Part shown: positions 1-11,756 of the stretch, one piece after another
Layout: each line of letters begins with the position of its first letter
Numbering within the stretch: position 1 is the stretch's first letter
NCBI GenBank assembly: GCA_036362985.1
Contig: JAYGXS010000001.1
Span: 20,464,849-20,528,848 of the forward strand
Length of the DNA stretch: 64,000 bases
Direction: 5' to 3'
Source: Ligula intestinalis
Lineage: Eukaryota; Platyhelminthes; Cestoda; Diphyllobothriidea; Diphyllobothriidae
Notes under the pieces: model-generated
Told to the model about the DNA's origin: nothing
Seen by the model: the letters and a program-made list of their open reading frames with translations, nothing else
Database searches by the model: none
Translations under genes and position numbers: made by a program

Positions 1-1229
1 CGCGAGGAATCAATAAGTAAGTAAACAGTTTTCAAAAACTCTTTTTTCAGACTGTGAAAAAATATAGAATCTAGCCTCGTAGGTGACAGATTGAGAACGC
101 TCAAAACCTTAGTATTTACCGCCAATTCGAGAGCGCCATGAAAATTAGCGTGTTTACTGTTGCCAGAACGAACACAGTAATTATTCGGATGAAAAATTAT
201 CTTGCTACGAAGAAAACAGCATGCTTATTATTCCATCTGTCAATTATAGCAGGCACTGTATATCATGAAACGTTAGCCCGAAATGCTCATCTCAAAAAAT
301 TACTTGGGTGGACTTTTAATAGTATCGTGCAGTATAACACTAAGAGATTTCTGTCAGTTTTTGAATGCCCTTCCCTCCGGCTGCCTGCAAAGAAATACAC
401 TCGGTAAAAATGACTACTTAAATGGTATGCAGTTTTCCAATGATTTTCGATGCCTCCAAAAACCCAAATACTGTTTTTTTAAAAAAAAGGAGGTTTCGGT
501 AGTTTTTTTAGAAAAATGCATGAAACATTTTGATTCTGTACACATTCTGTACACATTCTGTAGCAAATTATGTTTTCGAATTTCTTACTCAAATAAACAG
601 TATATTTCTGTTTCAAAAATTTTCCATCACCGAATAGTTTTGGATCCCACCCGTCGTCACCCTTGTTTTTAGAGCTTACAAACTACAAGCTGCAAGTCTT
701 CTTATCCTCGAAAATTACAAATATCCACTTTTGCCGTTGATAAGATAATCTGTGGGACTCATAAGATTCTGTGCTGTATGTATGTGAACCCTATTGCATA
801 CGGCAAAAGAAGCAGTGAAAAACGGAAGCATACATTTTCACCTTAAGAACCTTTTAAATAAAATCTTTAAACAAAGCCGCCATATATTCGAGTAGAAAAA
901 TTTAAAAAGAAGCGATGTGCTACCAAATAAGTACAAGAAAGAATATTCTTGGTTATGCTTGTTATGCTATTTCTACATGCATAAGGACTGCGAGGAGCAA
1001 GAGGAGAAAGGTATACTATATAAATAGTCCTCTTTTACCGAGTGTGGTGTTTTTAGGCAACTGGAATGAAACGCCTTGAAAAGCCGGCATCCCCTCCGCC
1101 TAAATAATCTCTGCCAATGGGAAACGCACTACAGATTTCATAAAATACGTCACCTACTACACATGTGTTAATTTCTAAATCACTGGCCGGTCTCTGCAGA
1201 TATGAGATGATAAAAACATGTGAAACACG
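1..1229. other. No recognisable gene
   Basis: AT-rich sequence with only short open frames that resemble no known family. Around 905-945 there is a short match to the dispersed repeat described at 44.05-44.54 kb (a 'gctaccaaataagtacaag' stretch), so part of this is probably old repeat. Nothing else could be supported. Confidence 0.4.
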
Positions 1230-1400
1230 CAAGGACAACAAGATTTGAAGAATTTAATGACGTCATCCAAATTCCGTAACCGATAAGTCAACTGCATACG
1301 GTCATTGCATAGTAACAAGATAAACCAATTGTCCAATTAAGTATCGACCTAGAAGGCTGACAATTGATAGATAAATAGAACATGAGTTGTTGGTCTTATA
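1230..1400 (+). repeat. Diverged copy of a hairpin-forming repeat family
   Basis: Shares blocks with 48.18-48.34 kb and with the arms of the palindrome at 55.29-55.54 kb: a 'gaatttaatgacgtcat' block near 1250-1267, then 'ttgtccaatta' and 'gacctagaaggctgacaattgata' related blocks near 1328-1372. The 1.2-kb and 48-kb copies are alike over a longer form than the 55-kb palindrome. Seen by eye only. Confidence 0.4.
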
Positions 1401-3167
1401 TGCGAGTGCGCATGGTGGGGGGAAGGAGAGGCAGCTGCCGTGAGAGCGTGTCGAACGTGATTAAAGCGAAGGAGCAAAGCGCAGAGCAGCAGTCAGTCAT
1501 ACGGGGGGAGGCGTGAAAGGGTATGTGGGTATCGATCGTTACCACGGCAATTCGAGGTTAATCACGTGGTCAGGAGAATTCGAGTTTTCGCCCTATTGCA
1601 GCGGCCTCCGCAAATCGCAAGGGAGGCCCGGTCGTCACCTAAAGTACGACCTCAAATGCAGTCCTCGGGTCGATCGTATGGCTTATGTTCACCAAGTACT
1701 TTATGATCGAACCCTCGAGTATCTTATTTTCCGGCCTGAGCAGCTATTTCGGTATATGTTCAGGTGATTGCGTTGGCAACTGCCTTGGCGTGTGCCCAAT
1801 GTATTTGCATCCACAACTACCCGTAAACTCATTAGATTAAATTCTGCAAACCTAATTCTCTTTGCCTTGTTCAGATTTCTTCCGGGAAAAATGCTTCAAT
1901 AAAAACATCTATTTATGTGGCGTATCTATCCGCAAAGTCAGGCAAAATCCTCTTCACCTTAGTTATGACACTGTATTGAGTCGCATGCAAACACCAAATA
2001 GGTGACTAGCTTTCATGATGCACTTTTTCCTGGATGACATTTGGCCTGAAGATTATTTCAACACGTTGTTGTGGCTACGCTATTCTAGTTATTCCTTTCA
2101 GTTCGGGAAACGCATCTCGTCGAAAATACAGTGCAGATGGAGCAATTAAGGACAGTGTTTGGGGTGCGCATCAATAACATGGCACACCGATGGAGCGTGA
2201 TAGCACACCTAGAGGCAGATTCATACGTGCTCAGTCTGCATGGGCAGGGTTTATGTGCTTCTACGAATTGCATTTGCTAATTTGGTACGAATATTTGAAC
2301 TTTCGGGAATTCCGTTTTCTTCACGAAAATTGTTCTTTCTAACCAATGTCAAAGTGCTTCCAATATTTCTTTTGCGTCCTTATTTCACTGAAGGCTAGTC
2401 AGTTGTAACTGGGTGTTTTTTTAATGCAGTAAGAGCGGTTTCCGGTCGATCAGAGATTTTCTGCGAATTAACGCTTATTTCGTGAGTTAATTCGTTTTGA
2501 CAAAAAGTGCGGAGTTTTCCCATGATCATTTTCCACAAAAAAACATATATCAAAAAGATAACAACATAAAACTGCCTTCGCATGATCATCCAGAGACGAT
2601 GCAAAGAACAAAATACTTAAGTGTTATTGAGCAAGGTCATTGTGAATCGCAGCATAAATTCTAATCAAAGGTCGGCGTGCAAATGAACTAAAAACCGCGA
2701 TCAGTAATAATACTTATACATGTGTTACTAATTTCATTCAAGTAGTAAGAATTTTAACATTATAATTTACGGGTGGGCAGAACGCCAACCGACGGTGGAG
2801 AATAAGATAATGTTTAAAATCCGGAAAACTGTATGGCTTTCATAACATGCATGCATCTACAGAAACTAAAATTGTGTAGATAGCTTAGACGGCAGGGAAA
2901 ACCGCGCGCGAGTGGTTGGGCAGAAGACGAAAACAAGAGCGACATGTTTGTCAATCGGATAGCAAACACCGCCTGTAGCCCTCCCTTGGTGAGGGTGCGC
3001 TTCGGGGCACAGAAGTAAACATGGAAAAAGATGATGGTGCTTAGTCACAAAACCAGGATAACGAAACGGGAAAGCAACAGTAGCAGGCAACAGAGAAATG
3101 TGCAGCGGCAGCAACAGATACATTGTCGGTGGTGCGGAACAGACAAGCAGTAAACGGCACGGCTTAC
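1401..3167. other. No secure feature; possible 3' region of the EMSY gene
   Basis: The minus-strand EMSY gene is open at the end of its sixth exon (3168), so its remaining coding sequence and 3' UTR should lie here or beyond the left edge. Several minus-strand frames between 2866 and 3123 could be spliced on in phase 0, but none carries a recognisable motif, so no exon is called. Confidence 0.3.
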
Positions 3168-3427
3168 CCCAGCGATTGAGGGTGCAGGTCGATGAGAAAC
3201 AGACAAGGTCTGGTGGAAAGTTGGTGCATAGGTATTTGACGACGCCGACATCATGGAAGCAGGGACGCTGAGGATACGCAGTGGTCTGCCAGAGGGAGCC
3301 ATTGCACCAGCAATAGGTACCACGGTAGAAGACGATTGGCTAGCAACAACAGTGGAAGCCGTATGCGTGGTGACACTACTGTGCGCAGTAGACGATGCAG
3401 TACCCGCAATCAGCCGACCAGACGCAC
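3168..3427 (-). CDS. EMSY: EMSY exon 6: Ser/Ala/Val-rich region
   Basis: Starts after a pyrimidine tract ending CATGAAG (an AAG acceptor), completes codon 498, codes residues 499-584 and ends at a consensus GTAAGC donor (3167) in phase 0. Repetitive Ser/Thr/Ala/Val composition matches exon 5. The next exon could not be identified. Confidence 0.5.
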
Positions 3428-6400
3428 CTTCATGAGACGAATCAGAGAGAAAGGCCAGTCAATATAGGTTGCGATTCCAAAACGGCCGACTAAATCAAGT
3501 AAAGTTTCTAGCTGCTATGATAAAAACATGTCCAGCCGAGGGTTACTATGCCATCAAGACGTCAAGTCGTAAGAAGGGCTGCTAATAAGACCACGACAAC
3601 TTTCCAATGGTTTTAGTCTCAAAGATTATCTACCTAGCTGTCCGCCTGTAAACTGGATGGTGATAGTCTTTGTTAGAACTTGAGTAACGATAATTTGCTC
3701 AATAAAAACTTGTTACTCAAGACGACACCTGCAAAAAGATCTGGTTTTCTAAACACCTCAGGTAATATTTTTCTGCCAACAAAGTAATCAATACCTTGGA
3801 GGGAGGAAAGTCACTCTAAAAATACGCGAAAGTACCTCTATGAACCACGATTACATTTCCAGACGTGGAGGAACCGCCGGTTTGTTGGATAACGACAGGT
3901 TGTCTTTTACTGTCGGAGAGCAAACTAGGAGCTGAGAGGTGAGTGACTGAGCCAGATACCGCAGGACCTGTACTAGCGAAACTTGTGTAACTGTAAATTT
4001 GTTGGGGTTGTTGAGGATGGAAAATGTGTGTTTTCATCAATCGACCGGGGGAGGTAGCGCCGACGGATTGTTGAGACACAAGCGTAGGAGTTCCACTTGA
4101 GCCTGTAACTACGACGGTATTTGCACTGTACTGGTGCTGACTCGTTGTCGTCTCATCAGAACCACAAGAGGTTCCCAAAACTTTTGTCATTTGGGAAGCT
4201 GTAAAAAAGGATATAAGACGTTTCATAAATACCAGTATCACTCGCATAGGCAGAAACAACCACTCAATTTATTCCCAAAAATTTGAAAAAAACATTTGAT
4301 GTGATACGTTATCATGGACGCTTAGAATGACTTAGATAAAAGTTACTGAGCACCAATAGAAAAGCAACATAGCAGACAACGGTCAACATCAAGGTACATA
4401 GTTTTAAACTACGACCGCGCCAATCAACAAATTTTGAGAGGTAAAATAGACATTCTGCTGGTCAATCTAAGTTTTCGGGGATGCTAAAATTGTGATACAG
4501 CGTTCTATTTGCTGTATTATGACTAAGTCTAGAAATTAACTGTAAATGTTCATTTTCTTACAAAAAGATTATTTGGAATAAAGCCTACTCCCATGGAGAG
4601 GAATCAAAACCATGCACTACAAAAGCTTCAGCAGCTTATGGTATTGTATTCTTGAGTACGATGGAGTTGTGTTTCCTGCCGAACCTTTTTTCGCTTTAAC
4701 ATGGACACGATAAAGACACAGAATTTCTTTAATTCAAGTGAACCGAATTATACAGACCAAGTTAATTTGTGTTAATAGAAGAGTGGCCGCCACGGAAAGT
4801 AGGACAGTTTAAGGTGACTTGGAACAACGCCATTTATGAACGTCAATGTAAAGAGGGAGTTGCCGCCCAGATAGACTCAGTCCGTCTGGCCTTTGCAATC
4901 CTTTGGAATCGTTGCACAAGCCGTCATGTCACTGAAGTTACGGACTTTAAATATGATCGATCACCGCTACCTGTGGGGAATGATATAAATACGTGCATAT
5001 TTACCATACTGACCGCACAAGTACAAGTTAGTACCAGAGCCCTCAGTATGTAGATAATTACGCAGTGTATACTACCGATTGCCTTTGACAGTCTGCAAAT
5101 ACTAAGCGGTTATACAACAGTAGCTGATAAATTTCAGCTCAAATATTCATATCAACTTCCGAACTGACCTTGAAAAGGTTTGCTCCGAAGGATCTACTCC
5201 AAGTTTACGCATTAAGTTCCTGGGGAATTTAAACGAACGGAAACGCATAAATACAATAGGTCGATTTTACTCTGTTGTTGCAATCTGAAAGAAGACCTTC
5301 ATCATTCGGAATAGCGACCTCGGTGGGTTAGGCAGTCCTTACGTGAACAAGCAAATGGCACCGTTACCCTAGCGGTAAACCGTCAATCATTATCTTCATG
5401 GGAATAATGAGCAGATAGGGTGAACTCCTAGCACAAAATGGATTTGACCCTGACTACCCCTGAAACCGGAAACTACGCTACGCTTGAATCACCAATAAGT
5501 ACACATGTAATAATCAGACGCGGAGGCACTTTAAAAGCATGCTACCTACTATTTATATGAATCACGACAAGTAAAAGCAAGTATATTGGTCAAATTCGTG
5601 TGTTTTAAAACTGGTTACGCTTATTTTTTTAAATCTGCCACCAATTGGCTAGAACGGAAGACAATCACCTGAAAAACGATTTAATTGCGGCGCACAACTA
5701 ACTAAGCCAGTTACGAATTGATTGAATAAATCTTTTCGTGCAAGGTAGAATGCCAATAAGTTGCTAAAACCCCGGTACCCTTATAAAAGTTATACTCCAG
5801 GAAACTTGAACAAAAAGGTCGGCAATATTTGCTCTTACCTTGAGAGTTGTTAAACGGAGTAGCAACGGATGCCGGGCTTGATATGGTATTCGAGCTCGAA
5901 CCAAAGACCATGGTGCGCGACTGTGATACTAGGGGGGTGACCCCATTGCTTAAATTGCCATGTTCTGGGGGCTTATTCAGGTCTGTTAAAGAGACGGTAG
6001 ATAAAGAGACGGGATGTCGACTGTTGGGTGCCTCGTCGGAGCCAGAGAGACGGGGTTGTGATGGTAAACCGTAAATTCGTTTCTTTGCCTTTTGAATGAG
6101 GATATTGTTACGTTATACAAAGGCAAATAAAATACAAAAGGTCTAAATTGTAAATAATGTGCACAAACTACCGTAAGCGAATAGTCAGCATTCAAATGAG
6201 TATAAGGCTGACACCCATTTGAAGATTGAATCAGTCCAGTAGGCCCTTTAGCTACAGGGGTTTTGATGGAAGAAAGAGGAAAGATGGACTTTGAGATGGT
6301 TTCTTCGTTCTTTGTCTGTTTGTCCGAATCGACCAAAATGGAAGGCGTGGTGGAATTATCTGGAAGAGACGGCAGACTGCCAGCATTGTCGTTACGTCTT

Positions 6401-7457
6401 ATAGGAACACTGTCATTCGTATTCTTCTCTATTTCAGACTGGCTTGAAGTAGCCTTAGACATGTCTGCTTCACAAGTCACCTCCATAGCGGCCTCCGGAA
6501 CAGAACTCGCCATGTTCTCCTGAAGATCACGAAGAAAAAATGTACTCAGCAAAGGATGCAAAATACACTCCTACTACTTGGAAAAATAATTAAGCGGGAA
6601 TCCGGTAAAAGTTGAAGTCTGATTATCACAGAAAAATGGGCTGCGAGAACGGTACAAGCATCTGTAATTTTAAGAAAGAGACTTGTACATATTTATGTTA
6701 AGAAAAAGTATGCGGGTGTTTTGCCAGTGGCTTGGCCTTAATTCAATCTTCTATGTTTTTGTCATACAAACTCGAATAGGAAGTCAAAATTAAAAACCGA
6801 TTAAGATAACGGGGGACACTGTTAGCTACATAGCACAACAAAGATTATCAAGAAAGGAGGCACATGTGACTATGATAAAAGTATAAATGTTAACAAGAAC
6901 GTACTCCAGCAGCAGGGCTTCTGTGTTCCTCCGCTTGGATCCAATCGGTATCCCGACCCAACTCTTCTTCCTTTTCTGCGGTTTCAAAGAGTTGTGGCAG
7001 CTTTGAATTTAACTCCGCCAACTTAGCTGACGCAAGGTTGGCGCGGGGCAAAAATGCAGTCTGGGGAATGCCTCTGTCGAGGAGGGGGGCAATGCGTTTC
7101 CCCTCTAAGATCCACGCGTCATCTGCCTCTCTACCGCAAATACTTAAAGGATATTCGTGACTGAAAAGAAAACAAAACTAACGATTCGCAAATTGTGGCC
7201 AGCTCTTCATCGTTCAAGGCCCGACGGACCTCGGCCTTATGCCTGTCTGATGCTATGCTTAATAAACGTTGAAGATCCTGTAGGGTTTTTCGCTTTTCGC
7301 CAGTTAACGGGCCTTGAGCTCGAAACACGGTAACAATTTTTGCATAGGCTTCCAACTCAAGCCGCCGTAGGATTCGTTGACAATCGATTTTAGTATAGTC
7401 AAGCAAAGTCGGCCAAGTAATTGTACTTTGCTTCGGTGCCGAGAAATTTTCGACCAT
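3168..7457 (-). CDS. EMSY: EMSY-like transcriptional regulator (ENT domain), six exons, 3' end unresolved
   Basis: Exons in transcription order: 7457-7183, 7160-6905, 6519-6172, 6088-5839, 4198-3836, 3427-3168. They join in frame for 584 codons. Residues about 14-130 match the ENT domain and following region of animal EMSY: WPTLLD, then a CQRILRRLELEAYA helix, a DRHKAEVRRALNDEEL helix, then LEGKRIAPLL and IPQTAF. In vertebrates EMSY is a nuclear repressor that binds BRCA2 and works with SIN3/HDAC and KDM5 at chromatin; this role is carried over from the family. The rest is Ser/Thr/Pro/Gln-rich and low in fixed structure, as in other EMSY proteins. The start ATG at 7455-7457 sits 14 codons before WPTLLD, much as in vertebrates. 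No stop codon was located, so the C-terminus is missing. Four acceptors are CAG; those of exons 4 and 6 appear to be AAG. Confidence 0.85.
3836..4198 (-). CDS. EMSY: EMSY exon 5: Ser/Thr/Gln/Val-rich region
   Basis: Starts after a strong T-rich TTTACAG acceptor; the first two bases complete the codon left by exon 4 (GCT). Codes residues 378-497 and ends in phase 1 at a GTACTT donor (3835). Rich in Ser, Thr, Gln and Val, with runs such as HPQQPQQ and QQTGGSSTSG, like the long disordered middle of EMSY proteins. Confidence 0.65.
4199..5838 (-). other. EMSY intron 4 (1.64 kb)
   Basis: Bounded by GTAAGA at 5838 and TTTTTTACAG ending at 4199. No transposon domain, RNA gene or further conserved exon was recognised; a plus-strand open frame at 4769-5053 has no family resemblance. 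Confidence 0.5.
5839..6088 (-). CDS. EMSY: EMSY exon 4: linker with basic patch
   Basis: Codes residues 294-376 plus 1 nt and ends at a consensus GTAAGA donor (5838). It begins with a basic AKKRIYG segment. In this frame an upstream TAA leaves only one possible acceptor, AAAAG, so a non-CAG acceptor is inferred. Pro/Ser-rich, no known domain. Confidence 0.6.
6172..6519 (-). CDS. EMSY: EMSY exon 3: Ser/Thr-rich linker
   Basis: Codes residues 178-293, entering after a CTTCAG acceptor (6522-6520) and leaving at a GTAGTT donor (6171); both ends phase 0. Acidic and Ser/Thr-rich with a short basic patch IRRND. No domain recognised; assigned by phase, strand and composition. Confidence 0.65.
6905..7160 (-). 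CDS. EMSY: EMSY exon 2: end of ENT region
   Basis: Completes codon 92 and codes residues 93-177, ending in phase 0 before a GTACGT donor at 6904. Contains W-x-LEGKRIAPLLDRGIPQTAF, the strongest post-ENT match to EMSY, followed by an Ala/Leu-rich stretch and an acidic segment EKEEELGRD. If the 40-nt intron is used the exon starts at 7142 instead. Confidence 0.8.
7161..7182 (-). other. EMSY: Ultrashort intron in EMSY (22 nt, or 40 nt with an alternative acceptor)
   Basis: On the minus strand a GTTAGT donor is followed at once by a T-rich run and a TTTTCAG acceptor. The interval is 22 nt, not a multiple of three, and its removal moves translation into the frame of LEGKRIAPLL. An AAG acceptor at 7143-7142 would give a 40-nt intron in the same frame, dropping six residues. 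Forty nt fits the small-intron class known in flatworms; 22 nt would be exceptional. Confidence 0.55.
7183..7457 (-). CDS. EMSY: EMSY exon 1: start codon and most of the ENT domain
   Basis: Codes residues 1-91 plus 2 nt of codon 92. This is the best-conserved part of the gene: WPTLLD at residues 15-20, then the Leu-rich ENT helices through NDEELATICE. Read straight on, the frame runs through a pyrimidine-rich stretch and stops at 7131-7133. Joining to 7160 or 7142 instead restores the conserved LEGKRIAPLL segment, so a very short intron is inferred with donor GTTAGT at 7182. Confidence 0.85.
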
Positions 7458-9246
7458 CTTAAGGGAGGAATATTAAGATTCATTGGTTATTACCATGAAG
7501 CAAAAAAATATACACACGTTAAAATAATAAGTCTTTTGTATCTTGCTCCAGTATCAGTTTCTGTGAAAATAGAGAAAATATACTTCATATATTTTTGTTT
7601 CCAGCGCCTCTGTCGTGTTTTAAAACGCCCACTAACTGTTAGGTAAGTGTTTGTTCAATTTTCTGAAATCAGTTTAGGGTCTAAGTAATAAAACTGGTAT
7701 CTCCCAAGCCCCACAATGATAATCGAAGTATTTTACTTTAAAACCTCATTAGAATTTTATGTCATCATTGCTGGATAGATAGTTAGGGTGGAACAGACTG
7801 ACCGTTTGCTTTCTTCGAACTTTCAATTGAGGAGGTCACCTGTGGCTTCGTACTAGATTATTGGATGCCGACTATAGAAACATCCGGAGTATATGATTAA
7901 ACTAATCATCCGGGACATATCCTTTGGAATCGATGAGTTCAACACTCCAAGCACTCAATTAAGGTGAGGGCAGTATATTACCAATGTAACACAAGAACGT
8001 AGAACGGGGGGTTGCGATTAACTACAACGATATCGAATTAGAGTTAAACGAAAAAAGCTGACTTTAACATCAGCCACGTGTTTTCGAACATGTTTTTATA
8101 TAGGATTTGCACAGATGACAAGGAAGTGGGTGTCAGCATCTCTATAAACAGTCTTAACTAATAAAAACATGTGGTTACTAAAAATAGGACAGCTAGCAGC
8201 CTTGGCCTATTTAATAATTCAGTAACGTCTCCTGAGCTGGACTTCAGCCTGCGAACAGTTCGTCCAAGGAGGATTAACGCTACATACCATATTTGTTACA
8301 TAAATGTCACTCCTACCCCTGGTACCTTTGCCCGACTCGGAACTAGAGAGGTTTTTTCGTTCCCTCCGGCATTTTCGTCGTTGCCGGTGCATAACAACAA
8401 GTAGGACAGAAGAGACCTAGAAAGAAGTTGCTTAGGACTGCCAATATATTCACCTACAGCATGGGCCTATTCGGTTTCTGCGGGGCTCACTGCGATCTCA
8501 ACGCGGCTAGAACCTACAACACACCCGTCAAAAATCCCGGTTCCTGCCGTCAAATCGGTGTGACATCTATCCCCTTGTTATAGGCTGCTTAAAGTCACCT
8601 CCATTCTGCCCCTGGTCTAACTTTTGTTTGAACAGACCCAGAGGCCGTCCGAAGAAAAGCAGTGAGTCCAGGAGGTGAATTTGGCCTAAAACTCTTCGTT
8701 AACTTTTACGTCAGTTTTTTCGCGCACAGTAAAAGAGCGGAGAAAAACGCAGCACCCCATGCTACGAGACGCCCTAGGAAACCCCACAGCTGGAGTTAAG
8801 TTGACGGCTGATAGCTTCAATAATTTCCTGTTCAAAGTATTTAGCGAAAATTCAGTCGCTTCATTTCCGACCAGTGGGGATTGGACCAGTGCTGTCCTGG
8901 AAACCACAATTAAACGTATTTATTTGACGTTTTAGTCAATTCCATAAATCTGGAGTAGGTGACGTTCCGGTCAGCATTCTAAAGGCTAACACTCCTGTTG
9001 GTCAGGAAAGAAACCCTGTAGACAATTAAAACGATCAGAACTCTCCTTTTGGTTAAAAAAACAAGGTTATAGACCAATAATACTAGTAAAACAAATTGTA
9101 TCCCAATTAGGCGTCCGTACTATTCATTTCTGCCCAAATTTTTCAACGGAATTGGCAAAATGAAGGAAAAAGGAGAAATAGTCATTTTTTCAAGAGGGGA
9201 ACCATATTATCACAATGTTAAATCAGTTTTTCCCATGAATTTGAAG
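7458..9246. other. 5' flank of EMSY; no secure gene
   Basis: Contains the presumed promoter and 5' UTR of the minus-strand EMSY gene. Open frames at 8171-8404 (+) and 8686-8907 (-) show no family resemblance or good splice context. No TATA or initiator element was convincing. Confidence 0.4.
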
Positions 9247-9711
9247 TATCGTGGTTAAAAGTGAAGAGGCTTTGTGCACCCACTCCATAATTCCTGATTG
9301 CTTAGTAGGAACACATGATGTAACTGAACTTAACTCAAACGCGCCACTTGTCAAGCGCGAACGTGGGATTTCTCCGTGCAAATATGGTTTAAATACCAAG
9401 CATACGATGAATACTGGAATTAGCCTTAATTACTGGCATAGAAATTTCCCCGCGATGGGAAGTGAAAATTTTGATAACAAAACTGACATAACATTATTAC
9501 TAGTAGTTCAGATGCCAATTGAAACATTCTCCTGGGAGTAAAAACGACGTTACGCATTGCAAATGTCTGCTGAAAAAAATTACAAAAGATGAGCCGATAG
9601 AATTGGTTAACGCGAGATCTGATGACTCAGATAAATCAAATGAACAAACACTCTACAAGGTACACAACAGACGGTGCACCTTTGCACTGGATATAATTTC
9701 GCCATAAGTGG
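9247..9711 (+). CDS. Candidate exons of a nuclear protein with SUMO-site motifs (weak)
   Basis: Two overlapping plus-strand frames, 9247-9541 and 9512-9707, contain three psi-K-x-E type motifs: VKSE near the start, VKRE about 36 residues on, and TKDEP in the second frame. The second frame could begin after a TTCAG acceptor at 9507-9511 and end at a GTACAC donor. Such motifs are common in transcriptional repressors, so these might be early exons of the BEN-domain gene at 25 kb on the same strand. No homology was recognised and the join between the frames was not resolved. It may equally be chance open frame. Confidence 0.22.
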
Positions 9712-9935
9712 AACGAGTAAGGTCATTCTTTCGCAGATCACGGAGAGTTTGAAAAACAAAAAATAATTAGAAAACAAAGTGACGTTAACAGTGTTGAAAG
9801 GTGTATAGGATGAAGATATTACCAGAAGGCGAAAAAACTTGGAAGGCTTTTCTCATCTGTTATCACTGAAGTATAAGATTTTAACCGGACAGATTTCATA
9901 CAGGGAGTAACAGCAAAATGATGGAAGAACTCTAA

Positions 9936-9991
9936 TTCATCGAAGAAGAAAAGACAAAAAGAAGAAAAAAGAAAAGAAAGAAGAAAAATAA
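9936..9991. repeat. Purine-rich GA/A low-complexity tract
   Basis: A (GAA)n-like run of almost pure purines on the plus strand, read on the minus strand as poly-Phe/Leu. Simple repeat; no function inferred. Confidence 0.7.
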
Positions 9992-10182
9992 CTTCTTGGT
10001 CTTAAGTAAGCTCAATCTCCTGGTCCAAACCCGATACCAGCAGATATACTGCAAGAGCTTGCTTCTGAACTCGTCCGAACGCTTTCGCACACTTCGCAGT
10101 TGTCCTTTGATCGAGGCATTTTCCATCTGACTGGAATAAAGCGAACATATACTCTACTGACAAGTGTGGATCTATCTCACGG

Positions 10183-10576
10183 GATTAAGTGAATCTAACC
10201 GTGCAACTGCGATCTTCAGACCATGGTTACTTAGTGCTGAGGAGAGAAGTCGGTGAAGGCCAGAGAAATAGGAAGAGTTTATTGTGTACACAACGGAAGA
10301 AGAGAATAGATTGACTTGGGAGAGACACGTCCGATCAGTAGGTTGACCGGGCCCAAGTGAGGTCTTAGATAGAGGGAGATCTTTCATTGGGTAGGTCGGC
10401 CTGGAGATTTTGGGCAGTGAGGCAACTTGCGTCGGGCACGCGTGCAAGCTCCTAATTCGTCTCCTCATAGATGCGAGAACTATGATTGGCTGATCGAGAC
10501 GTCGAGAAAGCACATCGGTGAGCGTTTGGGAAAGTGCACTTCGACACGAGCTAGTCAGGAATGCACGACCCGCTAC
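10183..10576 (-). repeat. Left long terminal repeat (3' LTR)
   Basis: Nearly identical along its length to 11342-11756. The shared block runs from 'taaccgtgcaactgc' to 'ctacag', with a few substitutions. The right copy has about 20 extra bases near 11525-11548 that this copy lacks. Confidence 0.65.
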
Positions 10577-11341
10577 AGTACTCCCCCGGAGACCGTAACG
10601 AGGAAACTGAAAGAATCCAAGTGGAGTACGAATAGTTAAGTTAGGTGTGAGAGATACGTACCAAGATGAGGCTGCGAGAGGCGGGTTGGTGCCGCCAGTG
10701 CCGCTTGGGAGGAGGAAAGGCCATCTCGCGTTCGCGTGGGCAACTGGGTCTGCGGTAGGAGAAAATTTCTCGACTACGCGTTCATTGGCATGTCGTAGGA
10801 GATTGGGCATCTCACCTACGTGGGAGGGAGCCTGGTTGGCCGGGTTGAACTTCAACAGGAAATCAGTATGCCGAACCAGTATGAGTTAAACCACAAGAAT
10901 CGTTCGCAGTAGAAGGAAGGGTGGAGATTGAGAAGGAGATCTGGCTGCTGACACTCATAAGAGGACATCTATGTTGGATTGGGAAGTAACCATGACCTGG
11001 GCTGAATGGGCTATCGGCAGTAAGTCGAGAACGCCAATCACCAAATACGTAGGAACATGTCCATAAATCGCCAAATACGCAGGGAACTGCGTTGGGACAA
11101 GTCGGGAAGTCGGCAACTACGCAGGGAAGGCAGGCCACATCAGAAGTTGTGAGTAATTGAAGATCTCGACCTCGCTTTACGGCAGGATGTCGGTGCAGAA
11201 AGTCTCCATATCGTGGTCACATCAGATGACACAGGAGAAATTCAATTGCAGGCGAGGGAGGTTTGATGATGATTGAGCTCAGCCAGATCAGAAGTTGAGT
11301 GTTCATCTCACGTCGGAAAGTCACCAATATCGCAGGATGTT

Positions 11342-11756
11342 AAGGAAGTCTAACCGTGCAACTGCAATCTTCAGACCATGGTTACTTAGTGCTGAGGAGA
11401 GAAGTCAGTGAAGGCCAGAGTAGTAGGAAGAGTTTATGAAGTACACAACGGAAGAGGAGAATAGATTGACTTGGGAGAGATACGTCCGATCAGTAGGTTG
11501 ACCGGGCCCAAGTGAGGTCTTAGAGTAGTTGGATCAGAAGACAGATAGAGGGAGATCTTTGATTGGGTAGATCGGCCTGGAGATTTTGGGCACAGAGGCA
11601 ACTTGCGTCGGAAACGCGTGCAAGCTCCTCATTCGTCGCCTCATAGATGCGAGAACTATGATTGGCTGATCGAGACGTTGAGAAAGCACATCGGTGAGCG
11701 TTTGGGAAAGTGCACTTCGACGCGAGCTAGTCAGGCAGGCACGACCCTCTACAGAT
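11342..11756 (-). repeat. Right long terminal repeat (5' LTR)
   Basis: Partner of 10183-10576. Carries a short extra segment around 'gagtagttggatcagaagac' absent from the left copy and lies next to the putative tRNA-Trp primer site. Confidence 0.65.

Noticed and set aside
2866..3123. Possible EMSY exon 7 and stop on the minus strand
   Set aside because: At least three alternative acceptors give different frames, none with recognisable EMSY sequence.
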